A stretch of 64,000 nucleotides of DNA, taken from positions 71,043,454 to 71,107,453 of the forward strand of contig OX388345.1 in the NCBI GenBank assembly GCA_947579665.1, read 5' to 3'. The notes beneath the pieces are model-generated. The model did no database searches. It was not told where the DNA came from and was given only the letters and a program-made list of their open reading frames with translations. Below, piece by piece: positions 51,701 to 63,700 of this stretch; the stretch's first letter is position 1, and each line of letters begins with the position of its first letter. The position numbers and the translations under genes are program-made. This DNA comes from Sympetrum striolatum. Lineage: Eukaryota > Arthropoda > Insecta > Odonata > Libellulidae.

Positions 51701-54700
51701 CTCAATAGAATAAAATATTCTCAATTTTGATCTTGTAGTTCTCTTCCAAGCAAATATAGAATTATCAAGTATTATTTATTCTGGTAATATATAAATGACA
51801 TCATGAAATATCCGTAAAATTAAATCACATGTACTAATACTAATAGTAATAGGTTGATGGTTGTGCCTTACATTACTGATAAAACTTCTTATAAAAAATA
51901 TACCTCAGTTTGAAAGTTTCTATAGAAATATAATTGATAATATAGCAGTTACTAAATACGGCTATTTTTACAAATGATGGAAATGAAATTTATCTTATCA
52001 TAAAAGCATGTCTCTTAACCCAAGATTGTACAAGAAGTGAAATATAGTGACTTGGCTGGGTCTCTGAAACACAAACTTAGGCAACCACAAACACTTTTTG
52101 TTTAGGTTGCCTTAGTGAGGACCTCTGGCAGTGGTTGGTGTCACTGCATGGATCACCACGACCTAGAACATAAAAGCCCCATTTACAGTGACTCGGTGGA
52201 CGAGGAGATGCTCGGAGACCTGGATTTGAGTCCCAGCTAAGTCACTATTTTTCCATTATTGTATAACTATGACTGATTTTGTTAAAAAAAATAAGTTTTC
52301 CAAGACATAGATTACATAAAAGATAAGTTTTTCAAAATAATGTACTTAATTAACCCATTACCGGCCAAAGTTGCGAAAATGCAACATTATTGTTTAATTA
52401 CAAATATTTATGTTGACATTAAAATTTCGATAATTTCTGTTGTTAATTATACATTTAAAGTTCTATCGTTATTTTTGTTTTAAAAATAACACAGTTTAAA
52501 TTTATTTATTTTTTTAGAATTATTTAAATATGTGGCATTTTCTGTCATATGAGTCTTCCAGAATGAAACATTTCTACTGTCCAATCAAATTTTTTTTTTA
52601 TTTTAAGTTGACATCCGTGATAAAAATAATATCCAATGAATGCCTTGAATTCCTTTCTTATGAAAAAATGCGTTTTTCTGGATTAATTTGAAGAGTGAAC
52701 TTAATGTTGCGTTTCCGCAACTTTGGCGGTACAGGCTAGGAGGGTGCAGAAAGCAGCGCACTAGTGCTCCCAATTTAATCTCCGTGTCTCAACATGTTTG
52801 AACTTATATAGGTCTGTATGTACTCATTTTAAAGTTCAAAAATAGAACATCCTTTGGTACAAAAATTAAATATATTTCCAAGGAACGATTAGTCAAATAC
52901 ATTTATGAATGGATTTGAAATGATGAGAAGTCACTCCTTTTAAAGAATCACCGAAATAGGCAAAAAATGAAACGATTTCAAATGGTAGCAAACCCACAGA
53001 ATCTTATTAGCTGTCAAGGAAATGTTAGGAAAATACATCAGCAGCAGCATCAGGCGGATCAGCGGTAAGAGGACAAGAGCATGTCCAGATGCGGCCTCTG
53101 TGTTCCAAAAGCGTTTTTCAGTTTACAAACATCCTCTCCTGTGAGAAGAGATACCTCAATAATTGCAGTTTCAATAACAGTTTGCGAGGTAAGATTATGG
53201 TAAATAATCGTTATACTTTAAGCGTTTGCATTGTGTCAGCTCTGCTTCCAAGTTATTTATTTTTAATGCATTATTCTAGATGGAGCAGAAAAGAGATAGA
53301 TTATTGTTGGTTCAAGAGGCTATTGGGATTCTTGAAAAGCCATCTGATTCAGATGACGAACAGATGGATGCGGCTTATCTTCCTCCTGATGTGGACACCC
53401 TTACTGACGAGGAAAATATTGACGAAAATGTTATTGGAGAAGAAAACATCAACATTGACGTTGCTGGGACTTTTGAGATCCATAGGAGTTCTGGTGTAAT
53501 GATTTCAACCACTGACGAACCTGAAAATAGGCCTGTGAAACGTTCTAGAAAAGGTACTCCTAGTGAATCGTCCAAAAGAAAAGAATTTGCATTCCCTAAG
53601 TGGAAAAAGTGAAACAAGTTAAATTTTCCTCAGCTCCTACTTCAATGGAAAAGGAGCAAAATAAAAATTGAGGAATGAGCTCGGTGGTAAGTCTCCGATA
53701 GATATTTTTCAGTCTTTTTTGGACGACAATATCTTAGAAAAAATTGTTTTTTTTTTCGAATAAATACGCCGCAGACAACAATAGGCATGACTTCCAGCTT
53801 ACTGTATCTGATTTACGGAAATTTATTGGTTTCTTGCTTCTCACTGGCAATAATATGTTTCCCCAGCAAGATATGTATTGGTCAAAGGATGTTGATAAAG
53901 GCGTAGATTTGGTACACAGCTCTTTCAGTAGAAACAGATTTCAGGTAATTAAAGATAGTAGAAGCGACCCTCCTCAAAAGTTATGTGGCTTCCCTTGAAG
54001 AGCAACAAGAACCATCATGTTCAAGACATAACTACCAAAAGGGGAGACCTTCCCAATCATCGTTGCCTGCTGAAGTGAGAAGAGAGACAGTTTCTCACAT
54101 TATTTCTAAGGGCAATGCTAGAAAAAGATGTTGGTTTTGTAAAAGCCAAACTATATATCTTTTTAAAAAATGTAATGTGTCCTTGCATCCAAAATGATCT
54201 GAAAATGTTCATAAATGTTTTTCTCCGAAAGCCTTCAGCCAAGGAGTTTTTTCCCACACCACAATTCTTTTATTTGTTTACCTCTTCTTTGTATTTTCTT
54301 TTTATATATATGTATTTGTATTGTTTTTCCTCCTTTTCTGTAAGTAATATTAGTAATCCTTAATGGTTAGGTGTAAGAGAGGCCCTAATGGGCCTAACTT
54401 CGCCAAATAAAGAGTTTTTATTATTATTATTATTATAAATAAAAACATACTTGCACATATTAGTAATAGAATATTATTTAATTAGAGGAAATATTGAATT
54501 TTCTATTAAGTTTGCACCTGATTTTTCTCGGAAACTAAACTTTGCGTCCTTATTGTAAGCATATTTTCATTATTTATGGGATCGCAAAAATAGAAACACC
54601 GAAGGAAAACAACAAAGGCAAAAGGTAAACGTATTCATCAGTCTTTAATAGCACTTCTTATGTGATATAACATTGAAAAAGTCAAAATTATAAATGTGTG

Positions 54701-57700
54701 GCTTGGGTTGCATAGCATTCAATAGATATAACGGATTCGGCCAAAGTTGCAAAAACACAACATTAAGTTTTTTATATTTATAATTTTTTTTAAGAAAAAA
54801 AAAATTTATTGGCATTTTCTAAGTGGTTAAGAGAAGATTGATGCAAAAAAAAACGGTAAATTTCTCGAAAATTCTAACATTGGCCGTTAATGGGTTAACT
54901 CACCTTCAGCCATTTTCCTTGGAGCCGGGAAGCCCATAACATGCATTAACATACTTCTCATGCATTTATTTCCAAGTACTGATGCAGCCTTGACAAGGAA
55001 ATGGGTGAAAGGATCCAGGTTGTCAAAAGCTGTCATTATTACTCCTAAAGTTAAGGAAGAAAAATACATGGACAGCTCATGAAGAAAATAAAGAATAAGA
55101 TTTTATTTCACTTACTCAGAATAAAGAAGGAACTGACTGGGAGGGCTTATTTACTTGAAGAAGAATAGAAACATAAAATTTTTGTCACACCCTATTAAGA
55201 AATTAGTATTTAGCCACATCTGTCCTTGATCTCCATGATCGCCGGGCGCAAAATAATTTGGTTTTTCTAATCTGTAACTTCATTCCCTCCATGCTTTGCC
55301 AGCGTTTTTTACTTGAAAAATCCCTACTCAAAATACGTACCTACTTACATCTGTTCAGATTTCTCCTCTTTTCTAAAGTTTCCCACCCAAGAAATTTTAA
55401 CATTTGCAGTATGCTTTCTGCCCAATTGTGTTTATATAAAACATACCTAGCTGCTTTCCGTTACACCTTTTCAATTTTTTTTTTTTTTTTTTTTGCTGTA
55501 CGGATTCCATATGTTTGTCGCATATTCCAAAATAGGCTGTACTATTGTTTTATATACTAAGTCTTTTGCTTCCCTACTTGCTCCCTTTAAGTTCCTCATC
55601 ACGTAATGGAGATTTTTAAATGCTTTAGAGACTACCTTATCTATGTGAATACCCCAATCTAAATTTTTTGTAAATGTAACCCCTTAGTACTTATATTCTT
55701 TCACCCTGGAAACTTTTTCTCCGTTAATCTCGTATGTGACTTCTCTTTCCCTCTTCCTATTCGTGAATGTAAGTGTTTGCTCTTTTTTGCATTTATTTCC
55801 ATTCCATTTTCCGTTGCCCACTTTTCAACTGCTTCAATGTCCCTCTGCAATATTCTAATATTATCCTCACCATTAATTTCCCTATAAAATATGCAATCAT
55901 CAGCATATAGATGGATTTTGGACTTTATGAGCTTTGGTAAGTCATTTATATAAATTAAAAACAGTAATGGGCCAATCACACTTCCCTGAGGTACCCCTGA
56001 CGTGATGTCAATTTTTCTGATATATTTTCGCCAACTTTTACTCTCTGAGATCTACCCGTTAAAAAATTTTGTAACAATCTTTTAACCCTTGTATCTATGC
56101 CTATTTTTTCTACTTTTGCTAACAACAAATGATGCGGAACTTTATCAAATGTTTTACAAATAACCACAATGATTTCGTCGACGTCCTTTTGTCTGTCTAA
56201 CGAGTCCAAAATATCCTGACATAATCCCAATAGCTGCAATTTGCAAGGATATCCTTTCCTGAACCCATGTTGATAAATTACTTAACCACCCAGTTTCCTT
56301 CCAGTATTTCTTTAGATAACCTGCGGCTAGCCTTTCCATTAGCTTACATACGACTGACGTTAAGTTGACCGGTCTATAGTTTTCTACGTCCATCTTTACC
56401 CCACCTTTATGAATCGGTATGACCGTTCCTTTTTCCAATCTTCTGGAATAGAACCATTATTTAAGATCGCTTGAAATAAAACTTTAATATTCTAACTGGT
56501 CCCGTTTGGACATGGTAACCTGTCGTCCCCTCTTTTCCTTCCCCCCCCCATTTAGTGGTTGCCAGGAGAATAAAAGGACGGTGTGCGAGCTGCCGGGGGA
56601 GGACTGGTGGAGTAAAAATGTCAGGTGAAGGAAGCCGAAGTAGAGGAGTGGTGGAGTAAAAACGTCAGGTGAAGGAAGCAGAAGTCGTGGACGGAAGGAA
56701 TTGGAAGCTAGAAGGAGGTAGAAGTCGTGGACGAAAGGAGTTGGAAGCTAGGAGAAGGAGGTAGAACTCAGTGACGAAAGGATTTGGAAGCATAAGAGAA
56801 GAAAGTGGAAGTCGTGGACGAAAAGAGGTGGAAGCCAGCGGCGTCAAAGAAAAAAGAGGAGGGGAAGCTTGAAATTTGTCCTCCTTCCTTTGGCATCGCA
56901 GAACATCGAGAGTGGATCAGAGTGTCGGGCCCCTTTATTTTTTTGTTTCTTTTTACATCCCCCCCTTCCAGAGCCACGGGATCACCCGTCAATTATTAAC
57001 TCCCTTTTTGTTGTGCCGGCGGTTCTCCAGATTCCCACCCCATTATCTGCCCCCTGGATTTGTAACCTTGTTAGCTAATTGGACAATAAAACAAATTTTG
57101 TGGTTACAATATATGGGACAATATCAGTAAACCCTAGTTTTAATGTAATAATAATGATAATCTCCTGATATATTGTGTGGGCCGCAAGATTAGTTATTTT
57201 TCAATCCTTCCAATCGTCTCCTTATCCCTGCGTTACTAATGACGAAAGTCTCTACTTGTGTTCCTCCATCAAATCAATCCCACCTCCCTGTAAATCGACC
57301 ATAGACTTTTTGTACACACCACCGTATCAGTTATTCAAACAATTTGCCTTTTCTTTGTTATTTGTAATTATTCTCCCATTCAGATCTTTCATTGCAATAA
57401 TCTTCTCTTAATTGTCTCAATTTCTTCTCAAATACTTAAAGAAATTTCTATTTCCATCGGTACTTAATATGTTTATCAAATATTTTTCTTTTGCTTTGTT
57501 TTTTTTCCTCTTTAAATAATTTTAGATATGTTTTGTATTTCTCCTTGTTACTTTCGTCTAAAGCTCTGGTTTTGTGAACTTTTCCAAGCTTTTTTTTCAA
57601 CACTCTTATTTCTTTATTATAATACTCAGGATCTGGATTTCTATTAAGTATCTTTCTTGGGACATACCATTTTAACCCTTCATAAAATATGTTTTTAAAG

Positions 57701-60700
57701 TCAGCCCACATTTTTTCAACACTTATTCCCTTTCTCTACCCACAGTGAAAAGTTAACATTTAGATATTTTTGGAAACCTAATTTATCCCCTCTTCCGTAT
57801 TGCCATATCTCTGTTTTTGGTGAATAACTCTCAGTCATGCCACTTCCCATTAGCAACTCTAATACAACTTCTTTATGGTCACTGATTCCCTCAATGATTT
57901 CTGAATCTAACAATAGCGAAAAGGGTCGAAGTAGAAAAACATGAAGCATATTTGCCCCCCTTGTTGGTCCCTCAACTACCTGTGTGAAACCTTCCCCGTT
58001 AATTATATTGTTTACTAACTCTTGTGCTCTCCCACCCCCCGTCGTTGCCCCATCCCACTTGATTCCAGGTAAGTTTAGGTCTCCAGTAATTAGGACTTAC
58101 TTTCCCAATTACTTCTCAGTAAACAAATTTCCCAAGACCTCCAAAAAACTAAAGTTGTCCCCAGGCCTTCGATGGGTTGCAACTGCATATATCTAATGTT
58201 TTTGTTCTTTTAGTTATTATTTTCACGCATATCATTTCACAGTCATTCCTCACCCATTCTAACTTGCTTGTTATTTTTTCCTTAACCCCTACAATGATTC
58301 CCCCTCCCCTCATATCAAGATCTCTCCTATACACTATGAAGTTTTGCGGAAAAATTTCATTTGAGAAAATATTTGAGTTCAACCACGTTTCTGTGCCTAT
58401 AACTATATCAGGATTATTCACCTTTATCAAAGTTTGGAAATCCTCTTATTTACAACACTTCTACAGTTAACTTGAAGCACCAACTTCTCTTTCTTTACTA
58501 CTGAGCCATTCAAAACACCTTCCACTTCCACCCATACACCTTAACCTCAGAAACTTCAAAAACATATTATCTAACATAATTTAAATAGTGCTCTCAAAAG
58601 TGAATGGCCATAAACCTACGCAAAAAAACCCCACAAGCATGAATGAACACACAGACAAATATGCACACAGTGAAATGTGCATAGGGCCAATTTTAAACAT
58701 GTAAGTGCAACTTAATAACAAAAATTTTACTGTTGCTAAATCAATTATTATGAATTTTATTGCAATAATATGGTTCATAGCTATTAATATCATAAAATGT
58801 ATGCTGTTATATATATTACGAGTAAAATGCAGCTTGCGTACTGCAAGCAGATAGACAACACTAATTTCATATCGTCATCATATCGGGACGGTCCTCAAAA
58901 GAAAAAAAAGGATTGAAAATATTCTTGAAATTCGCTGCAATTTAATCGTCTGGCATCGAACCTGGGTCTTCCTGGTGAACTTACTATGCAGCAAAACAGA
59001 AGATCACCATCTCTATGTGTGAAAATTCAAGCAGAAATATTGGCTGCAACTGCCTCAAACGACGTCCTACTTTTCACGAATGTAAATGGCTCTCTGGATT
59101 CGAACAAAGGACGATCGAGGAAATCTCATTTTTTCTGGTGGTTGCACGTTATGACCAATACGTCGTAAAAATTTCAGGTCAATGACACTTGTTGTTTAGC
59201 CTGTGAATTAGTATCTTATCTAACTATCTATATAGATACATGAATGAATCCAGAGTAGCATCTATATATAATAGATATATGAGTGAAATGTTGCTTGCAT
59301 ACTGCAATCATATCGATAACAATTTCAAGTTGGCATCATATCGAGAGGGTCCTCAATAGAAAAAAAGGGATTGATAAAATTCTTAAAATTCGCTGCAATT
59401 TATTAGTCCAGCATCGAACACGGGTCTTTCTGGTGATACTTACTATGCAGCACAATAGAAGATCACCATCTATAACTATGTGTGAAAATTCAAGCAGAAA
59501 TATTGGCTGCAACCACCTCAAATGACGTCCTGCTTTTCCTTTATATTCCTTATGAGAGAAAATTTAATGTGCTCAGGCATCGAACCCGGGAACAGTACGG
59601 TCTTTTGTAAATTTTTATCTTAAGCCGGGTTTCAATATACTTCTTCTAGCTAAGCAAGAACTTCCTATTATTTCGATAATTACATCAAAATAAATAATGA
59701 AAACTAACTCAATGTATTTTAAATGGGGGATAAATATACCGCCTGCCTTCGAATCTGGGTCTTTCTGGTAACATTTTCTATGCAGCACAACAGAAGATCA
59801 CCACCTCTAACTATGTGTGAAAATTCAAGCAGCAGTATTGGGTGCAACTGCCTCAAATGATGTCATACTTTTCCCTTATATTCCTTATGAGAAAAAATTT
59901 AATGTGCTCTGGCATCGAACCCAGGAACAGTACGGTCTTTTGTAAATTTTTTTCAAAAACCTATGCTTAATATACATCTTCCATTTAAGCACAAACTTCC
60001 TATCATTTCGATAAGTGCATGAAAAAAATAATGAAAAACTACCTCAATGTATTTTAAATGGCCGATATTTGCATCGTCCTAGCATGGAACCAAGGATATT
60101 CTCCGTTATATCATTTATGTTTTTGATAGATCATGACCGTATATATATAGGCTTCTTGAGTCTTGATTCTCTACCTATGCGGGAAGAATTTTTTAAAAAT
60201 TCCTGAAAATCAAAGCAATGCATTTAAACGGGAAAAATCGGGACTTTGGGGCCCTCTGGAATCGAACCCATAACACTGAGGCTCAAAATTGCAATTTTTC
60301 TGGTGGCTACATGATATGGCCAATACGCCATAAAAATTTTAACTCATTCATACTTGTAGATTAGGCTGTGAATTAGTATCCTATCTATCTATATGAATAT
60401 ACGAGTAAAATGTTGCTGGCATTCTGCAAGCATGTTGATAACACAAACTTCAAGTCGACATAATATCGATAGGGTCCTCTAAAGTAGAAAAAGGATTGAT
60501 AATATTCTTAAAATTCGCTGCTATTTAACCGTCCGGCATCGAACCCGGCTCTTCCTGGTGATAATTACTATGCAAAGCAACAGAAGATCACCATCTATAA
60601 CTATATGTGAAAACTCAAGTAGAAATATTGGTTGCAATTGCCTCAAACGACATCCTACTTTTCACATATATTCCTTATGTGAGAATATGTAATGTGCTCT

Positions 60701-63700
60701 GGCATTGAACCCAGGAACAGCATTGTCTTATTTAGTTTTGTTTTGTGGACATTCATGTCTATCGGGCTCCATCTTTGTTATGTCAGGGAACCCCAAATAT
60801 ACATCAGGCATTATCTAGAAGTTCTCCTCAAGACTTTATTTGAGGTTCTGTTCTCATTTTCGCAATATTGCTACTACACATTTGATCCACTCTGTTGTTT
60901 ATTTGTTATCTTTGACATGTTTGGTTTCACTTTTACATATATATGCTCCAAAATTTAATAGTTTAACAAATTAAATTAAGAAGTGCAAAATTTACCAGTC
61001 AAAGAATGTGGAACATCAGCTGCATCAACACTAAAGTCAGGCACTAGTAAACATATAGGGCGATCAACAATAGATTCCAACATTTTAGAATCACTTTTAT
61101 CCTAGGAAGAATTGGAATAATAATAATAATAATTAAGGAAGAATTTGAATAAATTAGAATGGATTGATTAAAAATTTGAATAAAAGGTTAACAGCATGCT
61201 TACAGTAGTTAATGCAATAGCTAGACATTATTTATATTCATATTTAGAGGAAGTCAAAATACATGCCCAATTGATGTCATTTCTGGATTATTTTAAAGAA
61301 AATTTGATAACTTAATAATGAAAGCATTCTTTCTCACTTTGGATTTTTTAAGGATTCAATATGATTCTGAATAAGAAAATATTTGAAACTTCACAGAGAA
61401 AAGAAGACATTCTAGATTCCATATAAGAAAAGGAAATATGATTCTTCAAAGAATTTTAGTCTAATTCCTTTTTCTTTGGATGTTAGACCGCCAAAATTAT
61501 TCCTTGGCTTTTTCAATTTCTTTATGTGTAAGAAACACTTTTGTTTGGAAGCTAAGAATTGAAGAGCTTAGCACATTTGTACAAAAAACATTATCATCCT
61601 TTTCTATGGACACACATTACCACTTATAATGGTGAATTATCAAATCATTTATGATTGTTTTAAAATAAAAATATCTTTGCATTAATTTCATAAATTAATT
61701 TCAGTAGACTAATTTAATGAATATCTCTTCCTTCAGATTGAAATCTAGGAAAAACAATTATAAATACATGTAGTGATACATGTATCACTTAGGTCAAAGC
61801 AAATAGTTGATATACATACTAAAGTAGAATGTGTATCCTCTTTATAAGAATTTTCTGCTTTCTGCTGCTCCTCCATTAAAGTTTGGAAATTCCCAAACAG
61901 GTCAACGAATTCAAAATTTTCTTCTGGCATTTTATATTTCTTGATATAATCACGTCCCTGACGAGATACCATAGCCTTGTCAGGAAATACCAAATTTTCA
62001 TGCTGAGGGTTTGTTGGATCCATAGTGGCTAAGTACACGGATCCACTTTGCAATAAACTAATCAGATAACTCTCTACCCAACCTGGATTTCCTTGACTAT
62101 TATTCTGTAAAATACTTTCAAAGGAAAACAGTTTGAAAATACATATCATAATGTTTTTATTGTTACTAGATCTATATAAAGAGTTCAGTCAAGATACGAT
62201 TTATCCAAAAGTAGAATGTGGCAGAAGTTACTAAACCTGATTTTCAGATCCTCTTTTCAATGGATGGCCAACTAAGCTACAGAAGAATATGTTCCAGTTT
62301 TTGATTTGACATTATAAATGAAACTGAAACACTAAATAATGTAACTTCTGAGTATTTAATGGAAAAAAGGCCACATCTAAAACAAGAAAAAAAACCTTGC
62401 CAAAAGGATGCAGGTTACAAAAATGCATACATGATAACAATTTACTACGCTGAGTGGTCTACTTCTTAAATTTGTTTCATATTGATAGCTTAACCATAAT
62501 ACATTAAAAAGCCTAATCTTAAAGCCACTTTTACCAATTTCAAATGCTTCCCCCTGAATTTTCCAATACCTTAGTTAAGTTTCATTGAGTTATCCTATAA
62601 GTATCCTATCTTGATAGAGAAGGCTCTAATTTAGCCCTAAATTAGTGAAATCAAATGCCGATTCTTTAAATTCAGTTTCAAACTCAACCAAGAATATTAC
62701 TTAAGATTGTAGCACACACAATTGCATGGGTCATTTCATGGAAGAAAGGTGATAATATGACAAATATTAAAAAAACTCCATATGAAATTTATAAGTCAGC
62801 TGAGTTTATTCATTCTCATCACCAAAAGAGTTAACACTAGAAAGACGGTCAGTTGAACACTTTTCAACATTTTACTTCAAAATTTTTTTAAATGAATTTA
62901 ATGAACTCATTGGTGTATTTAGAAATTTGTTTAATAGCTATCGATCAATAGAAAAACAGTAATTTAATGTTTTATTAGTATATATATATATATTGTAACG
63001 ATATTTTTTAAAAGCCCCGCTATTGTTGGTTTGAGTTGTGTAAATTGTGTGGAAATTGGTGGAAGTGGTTTTGTGTGGCGCTGGGGTGACAGAAGACAGG
63101 CTACCAGTGACACTGCGTGTAGGATGACTTTCAAAAACCATTTAAATGACGGTAATCGCAAGAAAAAGGACACTCGCCAGACAATCAAGCTGCTTGGAGG
63201 ATCGCGTACAGCCGCCGAGGTCATTACCGGCCAGCCCCGATACCCCAAGGAGAAAACGGCAGAGGACGAAGAGTGCAACGAGTGATCCACGGATTTGGTA
63301 TTAGAAATAGAGCGGCTCCTAATTGGAGACCAAATTGTAATTGGCTCAAGGAATTTGTTCTTGTTTGTCATTAATTTTCTGTTTTAAATCAAATAATAAA
63401 TTGTGTCACAGGTATAATTTGGATCCTAAATCTTTTTTTTCCGGAACTTACGCTCGACTGGTCATTGCGCGGTGGGGCAGTGGTGTCCTCCGTCGCCGAA
63501 CTCGGGGACCCAATATTAAATTGAGTAACTTTGTTTATTTTTGTGAGATGCGGTGGACGAATAATTTGTTCTGTTACATTAAATGGCGCCCAGCGTGGGG
63601 CTCCCGAGTGTAACGTGTATCCCTCGAGTGTAATGTGGGGATTGTCAATGCTGAGTCAAAAGTTCCATTGTTGAGATATGATTTGATTAGGAGAGATAAT

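Noticed and set aside
53280..54197. A domesticated piggyBac-derived (PGBD) host gene
   Set aside because: The frame is broken, the catalytic core is deleted, and intact TIRs with TTAA flanks show an ordinary decayed transposon.
58820..60735. CRISPR-like array (short conserved word at regular spacing)
   Set aside because: The host is a eukaryote, the whole 167-bp unit is repeated and not just a short repeat between unique spacers, and no cas-like gene exists.
63031..63285. An independent 84-residue gene near the right edge
   Set aside because: It lies wholly within the LTR at 62994-63578 and has no recognisable domain.
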